Positions 9,470 to 20,260 of a stretch of 64,000 nt of DNA are shown piece by piece. The DNA is from CAWFLT01 sp963816795 (GTDB lineage: Bacteria > Acidobacteriota > Vicinamibacteria > Vicinamibacterales > SCN-69-37). Location: positions 442,889 to 506,888 of the forward strand of contig CAWFLT010000001.1 in the NCBI GenBank assembly GCA_963816795.1. The letters run 5' to 3'. The notes below the pieces were generated by a model. That model had not been told where the DNA came from. It searched no databases and worked only from the letters and a program-made list of their open reading frames with translations. The position numbers and the translations under genes are program-made. Each line of letters opens with the position of its first letter. Positions within the stretch are counted from its first letter, which is position 1.

Positions 9470-9591
9470 CGCCCTTGATGGGATGACGGCCCGCTACGGT
9501 CAGTCCGCCCGTGCCAGTCGGACGCGAGTCGTTTTGATAGACTCCGACGCCAGATCCAAGAGGCCACCCCGCGCCGGTTTTGTGGCGCGGG

Positions 9592-9615
9592 CCCGAGGCG
9601 TGGGGGGTGGGGCCC
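9592..9615. repeat. GC-rich palindromic element, copy 1
   Basis: A CCCGAGGCG arm followed by a G-tract and GTGGGGCCC. It shares its core with copies at 9648, 25481 and 25988. Copies 1 and 2 are 56 nt apart in direct orientation in the 217-bp gap between the VOC gene and the hydroxy-acid oxidase. This copy has one extra G and an imperfect right arm. Confidence 0.6.
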
Positions 9616-9647
9616 TGGCGACACCGCGAAGCGCGGCGCGCTGAGCG

Positions 9648-9671
9648 CCCGAGGCGTGGGGGTGGGGCCCC
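9648..9671. repeat. GC-rich palindromic element, copy 2
   Basis: Repeats CCCGAGGCG and then GTGGGGGTGGGGCCCC, just upstream of the hydroxy-acid oxidase start at 9687. See copies at 9592, 25481 and 25988. The core can fold on itself through the CCCC arm at its right edge. Confidence 0.6.
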
Positions 9672-9686
9672 GCGCTCTACGTAAAG

Positions 9687-10963
9687 ATGACAGGCAGGGA
9701 GAACGCGTTGGGGCCGAGTCAGTTCGACCGCCGCCGGCTGCTCAAGTTTCTGGCAGGAAGCCCGCTGCTGTATCCCGCGGCCGTCGCCGCCTCGGCCTGG
9801 CAGTCGGGCCAGCGGCTCGACCCGATCATCGACGCCGCCAGCCAGGCGCTGAACGTCTTCGACTTCGAGGCGGTCGCACGCGAACGGCTGTCGGTCGCCC
9901 ACTTCGGCTACATCGCGACCGGCTCGGACGACGACGGCACGCTCAGGGCAAACCGGGAAGGGTTCACGCGCTTTCAGTTGCGCGTGCGGCGGCTCGTGGA
10001 TGTCCGTGAGATCGACATGTCGGTCAAGCTCTTTGGCGGTACGTGGTCGAGTCCCATCATCCTGGCCCCGGTCGGCACCCAGCGGGCGTTTCACGCGGAC
10101 GCCGAAATCGCCTCCGCGCGCGCCGCGGCCGCCGGCAAGCATCCGCAGATGCTCTCGACACAAACCTCGACGGCGATCGAAGAGGTCAACAAGGCGCGCG
10201 GCGAGCCCGTCTGGTTTCAGCTGTATCCGACCGATCAATGGAGCGTCACGCAAGGGCTCGTCAAGCGGGCTCAGGCGTCCGGATGCCCGGTCCTCGCGTT
10301 AACGGTCGATCTGCAGGGAGGTTCCAACCGTGAAACCGGCATGCGAGCCCGGCGACGCGACACACGCGACTGCTCCGCCTGTCACAAGCCCGCCGACAAG
10401 ATCGCCGGGCAGAGCGGAATGGGGTCGGCCTCTGTCGATGGCCTTCGCGCGATGTTCAGAGGTCTGGACTTGTCACAGGTGAGCTCGTATCAGGCCGCCG
10501 GCGCGGACTGGGACTACGTGAAGCGCCTGCGCGATTCGACCACGATGAAGCTCCTGATCAAGGGGATCGTGACGAAGGAAGACGCCGAGCTGGCAGTGAA
10601 GCACGGCATTGACGGTGTGATCGTTTCCAATCACGGCGGGCGTGCCGAGGACAGCGGCCGCGCCACGATCGAGAGTCTGGTCGAAGTGGTCGAAGGAGTG
10701 AAACGCCGGATTCCGGTCATCGTCGACGGCGGGTTCCGCCGCGGCACTGACATCTTCAAGGCGCTCGCGCTGGGCGCGAACGCGATCATGATCGGCCGGC
10801 CCTACATCTGGGGATTGGCGGCGTTCGGGCAGCAAGGCGTGGAGGCGGTGCTCGACATCCTCCGCAAGGAACTGCGCACCGTGATGAGGCAGGCGGGAAC
10901 GGTGCGCCTCGACGCGATCAGTCGCGCTTACGTCATCGATCGGCAACTCCGCGGTTTCCCTGA
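9687..10963 (+). CDS. FMN-dependent alpha-hydroxy-acid oxidase/dehydrogenase
   Basis: Begins with a twin-arginine-like leader (FDRRRLLKFLAGSPLL). The FMN barrel motifs follow: FGYIATGSDDDGTLRANREGF, PIILAPVGTQRAFHADAE, the YPTDQW strand, KGIVTKEDAELAVKHGIDG, the catalytic histidine in VSNHGGR, and VDGGFRRGTDIFKALALGA with MIGRPY. This is the lactate/glycolate oxidase and flavocytochrome b2 family. Unusually, DCSACH (CxxCH) lies in the variable loop at roughly residue 230. The frame is open into the downstream padR gene; a TGA at 10961-10963 one frame over, right after the expected C-terminus QLRGF, suggests that an indel removed the stop. Confidence 0.82.
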
Positions 10964-11033
10964 CACCTGCCGAAGTGCGCCGCCCAGTGCACCTATGGAC
11001 ACCGCAAAGGTGTCGGTGCTAGTGTCATATGCG

Positions 11034-11393
11034 GTGACCAAAGGTCAGACGAACGCAGAGACAAAACTCGAAGTGCTGCAAGGCACGCTCGATCTGATGG
11101 TGCTGCAGACGCTCGACAGCATGGGCCCGCAGCACGGATACGGCATCGCGCGCCGCATCGAGCAGGTCAGCGATGACATCCTGAAGCTGAACGAGGGCAC
11201 CGTCTATGCCGCGCTCATGCGGCTGCAGCACCGGCGGTGGATCTCGGCGAGTTGGGGCGCCTCGGAGAACAACCGCAAAGCCAAGTTCTATGCGATCACC
11301 GCCGCCGGCAGGCGTCAATTGGCGCGTGAGGTGGAGGCCTGGGATCGGCTCACGGGTCTGATCGCCCGCCTCCGCGGCGCGGTGCAGGGCTGA
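11034..11393 (+). CDS. PadR-family transcriptional regulator
   Basis: About 120 residues from GTG 11034. The PadR winged-helix pattern is clear: LEVLQGTLDLMVLQTLDSM, GYGIARRIEQVSDDIL, LNEGTVYAALMRLQ and KFYAITAAGRRQL. It is read as the tail of the preceding oxidase ORF only because that gene's stop has been lost. It lies one base ahead of the ADOP permease (stop 11393, next ATG 11395). PadR followed by an ADOP permease is a common acidobacterial arrangement, so it probably represses that transporter gene. Confidence 0.88.
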   Translation: MTKGQTNAETKLEVLQGTLDLMVLQTLDSMGPQHGYGIARRIEQVSDDILKLNEGTVYAALMRLQHRRWISASWGASENNRKAKFYAITAAGRRQLAREVEAWDRLTGLIARLRGAVQG

Positions 11394-11394
11394 C

Positions 11395-14058
11395 ATGTGG
11401 ACCGCGCTCCGCGCACGCGTCTCGCGGCTCCTGTTCGCGCTGAAGCGCCGGCGGCTCGACGACGACACTCGGCTGGAAATCGACGCCCACCTCGACCTGC
11501 TCACCGAGCGCTATCTCCACCAGGGCCTGTCGCCTGACGACGCGTACACTGGCCGCGCGGCGCCAGTTCGGCAACGCGCACCTGACGCGGCAGGGCATCC
11601 ACGAGATGAACAGCATCGGTTGGATCGAGCAGGGCATGCAGGATCTTCGGTACGCGTTCCGGCAGCTTGCGCGGCAGCGCCGGCTTCGCCTGCGTGGCCG
11701 TGGCCACGCTCGGCCTGGGCATTGGTGGCGCCACCGCCGTGTTCAGTGTCGTGCAGGCGGTCCTGCTCGCGCCGCTGCCGTACGAGGAACCCGGGCAGCT
11801 GGTGCGACTCTTTCAACAGGATCCGGACAATCCCGACGACGCGAGACGTCGTCGCCGGCACGCATTTCACGTTCCTCCGTGAGCAGGCGGCGTCCTTCGA
11901 GGACGTCGCGGCACTGGCCCACTACTCCGAGACCGGTCTCGATCTGGTGACCGATGGTCGGGCCGAGCGCGTTCGTGTCCTGCGGGTGTCGAGCGGCTAC
12001 TTCAACACGCTCCGCTCGCCACTCCGCGCTTGGCCGCGATTTCGGCCGAGATGATGAGACGGGCGCGCGCAGGGTGGTGCTCAGCGACAGCGATCTGGCG
12101 AACGCACTTCGGCGGCGAACCCGTCGATCGTCGGCGCCACGATTCGACTGAGTGCCGAGCCCTATGAAGTGGCCGGGGTCGCCCCGCCGGGCTTCGCGGA
12201 CCCCATTGCCCCGGATGTCGCGGCATGGATTCCGTACGCCCTGGCCAGCGACACCTACGAAGAGAACAACTCGCTGACGGCCATCGGCCGGCTGCGCAAT
12301 GGCGTCACGCTGGAACAGGCCCAGGCCGAGTTGGCGACGCTGACGCCGCCCATGCGGGCACGCTGGCCGGCCGCGAAGAAGAGCGCGATCGTCGCGACGC
12401 CGTTGCGCGAAGAACTCGTGTCGAGCGCGCGCGGTCCGCTGCACCTGGTGTTCGCCGCAGTTGGGCTCGTCCTCCTCGTCGCCTGCGTGAACGTGGCCAA
12501 CCTCGCGCTCGTGCGGGCGACCGGTCGCGTGCACGAGTTTGCGTTGCGCGCCGCGCTGGGCTCCAGCCGGTCTCGGCTGACGCGACAGCTCCTGGTCGAG
12601 AGTCTGCATGCTGTCGTGCTTCGGCGGGTGTGATCGGATTGGCCCTGGCGGGCTTCGGAATTCGCGTGTTGCAGGCGATCGGCCGGCACGCGCTCCCACG
12701 TCTCGACGACGTCGGTCCCAACGCGACCGTGCTGCTGTTTGCGCTGGCGGCGACGGTGGCGACCGCCGTGGCCTTCGGGATTGTCCCGGCGCTCCGCCTG
12801 TCCGGAACCTCGCCACTCGAGGCGCTGCGTCAGCAATCGCGATCCGCCACCGGCACGCGAGGACTGGCGCGGCTCCGTGGTGCGTTGGCGGCTTCACAAT
12901 TGGCGCTCGCGCTGACGCTGCTGACAGGCGCGGCCGTTCTCCTGGCCAGCTTCCATGGGCTGCAGCAGGTGGACGTCGGCGTTCGCGTCGAGCGGGTGCT
13001 CACCTTCGAGCTGAATCTGCCGACGATTCGCTACGACGAGGCACGGCGAGCGTCCTTCCAGGAGGAACTGGCCCGCCGGCTCGAGACGATCCCGGGCGTG
13101 ACGGCCGCAGGCGGCATCTCCCGTCTTCCAGCGACTGGCAGCTATCACCCGTGGAACACGCAAATCCGCAGCGGACCGCTGGCCGGCACTCCGGTCGACC
13201 GAAACCGGTTCGCGATGCAGCAGCGGGTCATCAGCGGCGATCTGTTTGCCGCCTTCGGGATTCCCGTGTTGGCCGGACGCAGCTTCGACGATGGTGACGG
13301 CGCCAGGCACGCCGGATCGGGCCGTCGTGAGCGCCAACTTCGCGCCGCGTCGCATTTCCCGGCATGCCGAACGAAAGCATTCCCGGCCAGCGCATCGCCG
13401 CCGGCGGACGGCAGCTCGAGATCATCGGCGTCGTCGGCGACGTCGCGCTCGACGTGTACGGCGCGCCAACGATGATCGTCTACCACGCGCATCGTCAGTT
13501 CGCCCGCAACAGGAACTGGGCGCTCACCCAGGTGATCGCCACCGAACGATCACCGGAGGAGTTGCTGAGTGCCGTACGCGGAGAGGTGGCTCGACTGGAT
13601 CCGGAACTCGTGGTCCACCGGCCGGCGACGATGGCCGAGGTCGTGGATCGCGGCGCGAGCCGGGAACGGTTCGCCCTCGTGCTCATGGGCGCGTTCGCGG
13701 TCATTGCGCTGGCACTCGCTGCGCTCGGCCTCTACGGGGTGTTGGCGTACACGGTGCGCCAGCGGTCGACGGAGATCGGCATTCGCATCGCGCTCGGGGC
13801 GACCGCCGGACAAGTACGCGCGCTCGTCTGCCGCCAGGCAGCGGCGGTCGTCAGCATCGGCATCGCGGTTGGGCTGGCTGGTGCTCTGGTGCTGGACGCT
13901 GGCTCGAAACACTCGCGTTCGGGATCGCGCCCTCGGATCCTCGCCTCCTGATCGCCAGTGCCGTCGTGCTCGCTCTCGTGGCCCTTGTCGCTGCCTGGTT
14001 GCCGGCGCAGCGCGCGGCCCGCGTCGAGCCACGAATCGCCATGCACGAAGGCCACTGA
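11395..14058 (+). CDS. ADOP-type FtsX-like ABC permease (many frame breaks)
   Basis: Pieces in all three plus frames together make one permease of about 885 residues. The order is an N-terminal permease-prefix domain (RRRLDDDTRLEIDAHLDLLTE, then MQDLRYAFRQLA), a first helix (VAVATLGLGIGGATAVFSVV), and a MacB-like periplasmic domain (HFTFLREQAASFEDVAAL, VAGVAPPGFADPI). A second membrane block (FAAVGLVLLVACVNVANLAL), a second periplasmic domain (PGVTAAGGISRLPATGSYHP) and the C-terminal FtsX block (FAVIALALAALGLYGVLAYT, EIGIRIALGATAGQV) follow. The stop is at 14056-14058. At least eight frame changes occur, so it is either badly sequenced or a pseudogene. The cognate ATPase is not nearby, which is normal for orphan permeases. 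Confidence 0.75.
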
Positions 14059-14077
14059 GGCGGGGGGCTCGTGGGTG

Positions 14078-14107
14078 TTGACATAACCTAGCGGTAGGTT
14101 TTACGAT
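14078..14107 (+). promoter_or_regulatory. hicA promoter with internal palindromic operator
   Basis: TTGACA at 14078-14083 and TACGAT at 14102-14107 form a sigma-70-like promoter with 18-bp spacing. Between them AACCTA-GCGG-TAGGTT (14085-14100) is a perfect inverted repeat, placed where a bound autorepressor would block polymerase. The GTG start at 14114 is only 6 nt past the -10 box, so the transcript would be leaderless. Confidence 0.7.
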
Positions 14108-14228
14108 CCGGATGTGACCTGGGCCGAGGTGATCCGCAAGTTGAAGGCTGCGGGATTTGTCGAGGTCAGGTCCGGGAAAGGCAGTCACCTGTTGCTGAGG
14201 CATCCTATGTCCGGCAAGGAAGTCTGGG

Positions 14229-16601
<2,373 letters not shown>

Positions 16602-16654
16602 CGCTCAATGCAAATCGTGCTACGCCGCCCAGGAGTTGTAAAGCGCTGGTCGGC

Positions 16655-16681
16655 AGCGCGGCTCAGAACCCGAGCCGCGCT
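16655..16681. repeat. Perfect GC-rich inverted repeat
   Basis: AGCGCGGCTC (16655-16664) and GAGCCGCGCT (16672-16681) are exact reverse complements with a 7-nt loop. It lies in the divergent region between uvrA and the cys leader and has no T tract. It could be a dispersed repeat or a regulator site. Confidence 0.5.
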
Positions 16682-16719
16682 ACAGTGCTCTGGATGCGTG
16701 GGTCGTGCCAGCCCTCGGC

Positions 16720-16749
16720 TTGACAGCGCGCGGGCCAGCGTGGCTAAAT
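16720..16749 (+). promoter_or_regulatory. Candidate promoter of the cys leader/operon
   Basis: A consensus TTGACA at 16720-16725 is followed 18 nt later by CTAAAT (16744-16749). The -10 match is modest. Transcription would begin a few nucleotides before or at the leader ATG 16760, giving an almost leaderless leader ORF. Confidence 0.45.
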
Positions 16750-16759
16750 GCCGGGAGTC

Positions 16760-16849
16760 ATGTTCGTGGTCGACACCTGCGCATGTACCTGCCTCGGAGA
16801 GCACGCCTCCGAGCGCCGCGCTGTGTCCACCTGTAACGTGCTTCTCTAG
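16760..16849 (+). CDS. Cysteine-rich leader peptide (29 aa)
   Basis: ATG 16760 to TAG 16847-16849 encodes a 29-residue peptide whose N-terminal part reads MFVVDTCACTC, with a fourth cysteine near the end (STCN). Three Cys codons fall within five codons (16778-16792) and another at 16832-16834. An in-frame ATG at 16748 would add four residues. The peptide stands directly upstream of nested hairpins and an intrinsic terminator, and then of the sulfite-reduction operon. Cysteine-rich leader ORFs ahead of sulfur-assimilation genes are known as sensors of charged tRNA-Cys in other phyla. Its translation is the likely regulatory event; the peptide itself probably has no function. Confidence 0.7.
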   Translation: MFVVDTCACTCLGEHASERRAVSTCNVLL

Positions 16850-16860
16850 CTCCCAAGCAC
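16793..16860 (+). promoter_or_regulatory. Competing RNA hairpins of the cys attenuator
   Basis: CTCGGAG (16793-16799) pairs with CTCCGAG (16807-16813) right after the Cys codons. The loop segment AGCACG (16800-16805) can instead pair with CGTGCT (16837-16842). CGTGCT can also pair with AAGCAC (16855-16860; GTGCTT/AAGCAC is a perfect 6-bp stem around the leader stop codon). These 1:2 and 2:3 alternatives, with segment 3 running into the terminator region, are the classic geometry of ribosome-controlled attenuation. Confidence 0.6.
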
Positions 16861-16878
16861 AACAAGGTTTCGCAGTTC

Positions 16879-16920
16879 AAGGCCCGGAAGGCTTCCGCTT
16901 TCCGGGCCTTGTTGTTTTTG
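16879..16920 (+). terminator. Intrinsic terminator of the cys leader (attenuator)
   Basis: AAGGCCCGGA (16879-16888) pairs with TCCGGGCCTT (16901-16910), extended by an A-T pair, with a GC-rich loop region, and is followed by GTTGTTTTTG. An outer pairing CAACAAGG (16860-16867) with CCTTGTTG (16907-16914) overlaps the T tract and could extend or compete with the hairpin. It ends 44 nt before the cysI start, and the only plus-strand transcript it can terminate is the leader. Confidence 0.82.
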
Positions 16921-16963
16921 TGCCGCCACGGTCAACGACGTTAACGCTCGAGGCGATCCCGTC

Positions 16964-18616
16964 ATGTCGAAGCTGAATGTTGAGGAAGTCAAACGCCAGA
17001 GTCACGGGCTCCGCGGCCCATTGGCCGACGACGTCGCATCGTCGGATGCGTTCTTGAGTGAGGCCGGGAAGATCCTGATCAAGTTCCATGGGTCGTACGA
17101 GCAGATGAACCGCGATCAGGGGCGACAGGCGCCGAAGGAGCACTCGTTCATGATCCGCTCGAAGCTGCCGGGCGGACAGTTGACTGCGGCGCAATATCTG
17201 GCACACGACCACATTGCAGGCGAGTACGGCAACGCCACACTGCGAGTGACCGTCCGTCAGGGTATTCAGTTCCACGGTGTTGTTAAGGGGCAGCTCCGGG
17301 ACAGCATCCGGGCGATCAATCATTCGCTCGCCACCACGTTCGGCGCGTGTGGAGACGTCGTCCGCAACGTGAAATGCTGTCCGGCACACACGACCGATCC
17401 GCGCCGGTTGTACGTTCAGCACATCGCCTCTGAATTGAGCCGGGCGACCCTCCCTCGCAGCAAGGCCTATCACCAGATTTGGATCGACGGCGAGGCCGTC
17501 GTCGACGACGAGGAAGATCCGCTTTACGGGCAGGCCTACCTGCCGAGAAAGTTCAAGGCCGCGGTCGGGTTCGCCGGCGACAACTGCGTCGACATCTTCA
17601 CCAATGACGCCGGCCTGATCGCACTGTTCGACAAGGCCGGACGCCTCGAAGGCTTCAACGTCACGGCCGGCGGCGGAATGGGGTTGACGCACAACAAGGA
17701 AGAGACGTTTGCCCGTCTCGCAGACGTCGTCGGCTTTGTCCATCCCGATCATGCCGTCGAAGTCGTGATGGCGATCGTCTCCGTCCATCGCGACTTCGGC
17801 GACCGGACCAACCGGAAGCACGCCCGGTTGAAGTACGTGATCCACGAATGGGGGGTGGAGCGCTTCGTGGCAGAGTTGCGCGAGCGCGTCCCGTTTCCCA
17901 TCTGCGCGCCTCGCCCAATGCCCGAGTTCTCCGTAGACGACCATCTCGGCTGGCAGGCCCAGGGGGACGGCCGCTGGTCACTCGGTATCCCCATCGAGAG
18001 CGGCCGCATCACGGATCGCGGCGATCGTCGCCTACGCAGCGGCCTTCGCGCCCTCGTCGAGGAAATGCAGGCGCCTGTGAGGCTCACGCCGCAACAGAAC
18101 GTCCTGCTCGTCGACATCGCAGACCGGAATCGGCCCATCGCGGAAGCCCTGATGCGCGAATATGGCATCCCAACGGTCGATCGAATCAGTGCGGTGGAGC
18201 GGCTCAGCCTGGCGTGTCCCGCACTGCCGACCTGCGGCCTCGCATTGACGGAAGCCGAGCGCATCCTGCCGACGGCCCGAACTGGTGTCGAAGCGGCGCT
18301 GAGCGATGCCGGCATTCCAAACGAGCCCATCGTGTTCCGCATTACGGGCTGCCCGAATGGTTGTGCGCGGCCGTTCGTCGCGGAGCTCGCGCTGGTCGGG
18401 CGGACCGGCGACAAGTACATGCTCTATCTGGGTGGCAATCGCGTCGGAACCCGCCTGGCGGAGCCATTCCGCGATCTGGTGCCGCTGGCGGATCTGCGCA
18501 CCACGTTGACCCCGATCTTCCGGCGATTCCACGCCGAGCGCCTGGATGCCGAAGGCTTTGGCGACTTCTGTCACCGGGTGGGCGTCGAATCGCTGCGAGC
18601 CGGTGAGATCAACTGA
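16964..18616 (+). CDS. cysI: Assimilatory sulfite/nitrite reductase hemoprotein
   Basis: 550 residues in one frame. It has the two ferredoxin-like half domains of the family (FMIRSKLPGGQLTAAQYLAHD and LRVTVRQGIQFHGV; then the C-terminal repeat around GIPIESGRI). The siroheme-[4Fe-4S] cysteines are CPALPTC (CX5C) near residue 420 and GCPNGCARP (CX3C) near 460. This supports six-electron reduction of sulfite to sulfide or nitrite to ammonia in the cytosol. The upstream cysteine leader argues for sulfite. It is followed after 2 nt by sirC and then cobA, which make the siroheme cofactor. An electron-donor subunit is not in the window. Confidence 0.92.
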   Translation: MSKLNVEEVKRQSHGLRGPLADDVASSDAFLSEAGKILIKFHGSYEQMNRDQGRQAPKEHSFMIRSKLPGGQLTAAQYLAHDHIAGEYGNATLRVTVRQGIQFHGVVKGQLRDSIRAINHSLATTFGACGDVVRNVKCCPAHTTDPRRLYVQHIASELSRATLPRSKAYHQIWIDGEAVVDDEEDPLYGQAYLPRKFKAAVGFAGDNCVDIFTNDAGLIALFDKAGRLEGFNVTAGGGMGLTHNKEETFARLADVVGFVHPDHAVEVVMAIVSVHRDFGDRTNRKHARLKYVIHEWGVERFVAELRERVPFPICAPRPMPEFSVDDHLGWQAQGDGRWSLGIPIESGRITDRGDRRLRSGLRALVEEMQAPVRLTPQQNVLLVDIADRNRPIAEALMREYGIPTVDRISAVERLSLACPALPTCGLALTEAERILPTARTGVEAALSDAGIPNEPIVFRITGCPNGCARPFVAELALVGRTGDKYMLYLGGNRVGTRLAEPFRDLVPLADLRTTLTPIFRRFHAERLDAEGFGDFCHRVGVESLRAGEIN

Positions 18617-18618
18617 GG

Positions 18619-19363
18619 ATGGACCACGTCACGCGATCCGCGGCGCCGTTCTATCCCGTGTTTCTCGACCTTCGCGACCGCGCGTGCCTGGTCGTCGGTG
18701 CGGGGCCAATTGCCGTCGGAAAAGTGCAGGGCCTGATCGACGCGGGCGCGCGCGTGACGGTCGTGGCTCCAACCGCTACCGATGAGATTCAGCGGTGGCA
18801 TGCGGCCGGCCAGCTCGAGTGGATACCGCGCCCGTTTCGCGATGAGGACCTCGGCGCCTCGGTGCTGGTCATCGCCGCGACGGCCGATCGGGAGCGTCAA
18901 TGCCGCGGTGTTTCAGAGCGCCGACCGGGCACGCGTGGTCGCGAACGCTGTCGACGATCTCGATCACTGCAACTTCATCGCTCCCGCAGTCGCGCGCGTC
19001 GGCAGCCTGCAGGTCGCAGTATCGACGGCCGGCCGGAGTCCCGCGCTCGCCAAGGCGATCCGGGATCGGATTCTGCGCGATCATCTCTCCGTCCCGCTCG
19101 CCGAGCTTGCTGACTGCCTCGGCGCCTGGCGACCCGCGGTCAAACAGACCATCGAGGGATACGCACGCCGCCAGACGTTCTGGGAGAACGTCCTGGATAG
19201 CTGTGTCCCCCGACTCGTCCAGGAAGGTGATTTGTCGCGTGCGCATCGCGCGATTGGCGAGTGCCTCCGCCGGGCTGGCGATGGCGACGAGACGGCCGCC
19301 ACTTGTGCCGCCGAGGCGTCGCAGCCCGCGACGTGTCGCGCGTGCCGGGGCGGCCGAGTATGA
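18619..19363 (+). CDS. sirC: Precorrin-2 dehydrogenase/ferrochelatase (frameshifted)
   Basis: The first frame has the NAD site CLVVGAGPIAVGKVQGL and VTVVAPTATDEI. A one-base break near 18895 is followed in the next frame by VANAVDDLDHCNFIAPAV and the family-diagnostic VAVSTAGRSPALAKAIRDRI. The protein, about 248 residues, is the Met8p/CysG N-terminal type that oxidises precorrin-2 and inserts iron to give siroheme. The start lies 2 nt after the cysI stop, and the stop TGA overlaps the cobA ATG as ATGA, a sign of translational coupling. The C-terminal tail is rich in Cys and Ala and is not conserved as far as I can see. Confidence 0.85.
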
Positions 19364-20166
19364 AATCAGCAGTGGGCAAGGTGTTTCTCGTCGGCGCGGG
19401 TCCCGGCGATCCGGAGCTCATCACGCTCCGCGGGATGCGTGCGCTGCAAGCTGCGGATGTGGTGCTTTACGATCGACTGGTGCATCCGGCGCTGCTCGAC
19501 TACGCGCCCACCCACGCGAAGCGCGTCTACGCCGGCCGAAGTCCCGGGGAAGCTTGTGCAGACCGCCAGCCTCACATCCACGATCAGATGATCGCGTATG
19601 CGCGATTGGGCCAGACCATTGTGCGACTCAAAGGCGGCGACCCGTTCGTGTTCGGTCGGGGCGGAGAGGAAATGCTGGCGCTTGCGCGGGCCGGCATTCC
19701 CTTCGAGGTGATTCCGGGCGTGAGCTCGGCCATTTCAGTGCCTGGCTCGGCCCTCGTTCCCGTCACGCACCGCGGAGTGTCAGCCGCCTTCGGAGTTTTT
19801 ACCGCTCATGAGGCAAGCTCCGCGGCGTCCTCGAGCATCGATTGGAGCCTCGCGGCCCGCATGCCCACCGCCGTGTTTCTGATGGGCGCACTCCGGCTGG
19901 AAACGATCGTCGACCACCTCGTGCGGCACGGCCGGCGTCCAGACACACCTGCGATCGCGATCGAGCGCGGCACACTCGCCGACCAGCGGATCTATTGCGG
20001 CACGCTCGCCGACATCCGAGAGGTCGCGCGTGATCTGTCAACACCGGCGACGCTGGTCGTCGGAGAAGTCGTGGCGCTTCGGGACGAGGTACTCGCTGCG
20101 AGCCAGCCGCGTCAGCTCCATCCGCAGACGACGAACAGATCGCTCGTGGCGCGGTGCCAGGTGTAG
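19360..20166 (+). CDS. cobA: Uroporphyrinogen-III C-methyltransferase
   Basis: 268 residues from ATG 19360. The SAM-dependent methyltransferase motifs are all present: VFLVGAGPGDPELITLRGMR, VVLYDRLVHPALLD, the active-site stretch RLKGGDPFVFGRGGEE, PFEVIPGVSSAISVPG and VTHRG. It makes precorrin-2 for siroheme. With cysI and sirC it forms a compact operon whose products build and use siroheme. An upstream in-frame ATG at 19261 is rejected because it would overlap sirC by about 100 nt and lacks homology. Confidence 0.93.
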   Translation: MKSAVGKVFLVGAGPGDPELITLRGMRALQAADVVLYDRLVHPALLDYAPTHAKRVYAGRSPGEACADRQPHIHDQMIAYARLGQTIVRLKGGDPFVFGRGGEEMLALARAGIPFEVIPGVSSAISVPGSALVPVTHRGVSAAFGVFTAHEASSAASSSIDWSLAARMPTAVFLMGALRLETIVDHLVRHGRRPDTPAIAIERGTLADQRIYCGTLADIREVARDLSTPATLVVGEVVALRDEVLAASQPRQLHPQTTNRSLVARCQV

Positions 20167-20260
20167 CCGTAACCGCGGCCATACGGCGTGGTCACCAGTC
20201 TGGCCAGGTTCATGTTCATAGACCACTCGAGGTGTTTCAGGTCTAGGCTATATCTCAGCA

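Noticed and set aside
9687..11393. A natural fusion of hydroxy-acid oxidase and PadR regulator
   Set aside because: The join contains no linker homology, a TGA lies one base out of frame exactly after the oxidase C-terminus, and PadR is normally a separate protein next to ADOP permeases. An indel explains it better.
16655..16681. A riboswitch upstream of the cys operon
   Set aside because: The perfect hairpin here lacks the conserved core of SAM or cobalamin riboswitches and lies before the predicted promoter. The Cys-rich leader and terminator account for regulation.
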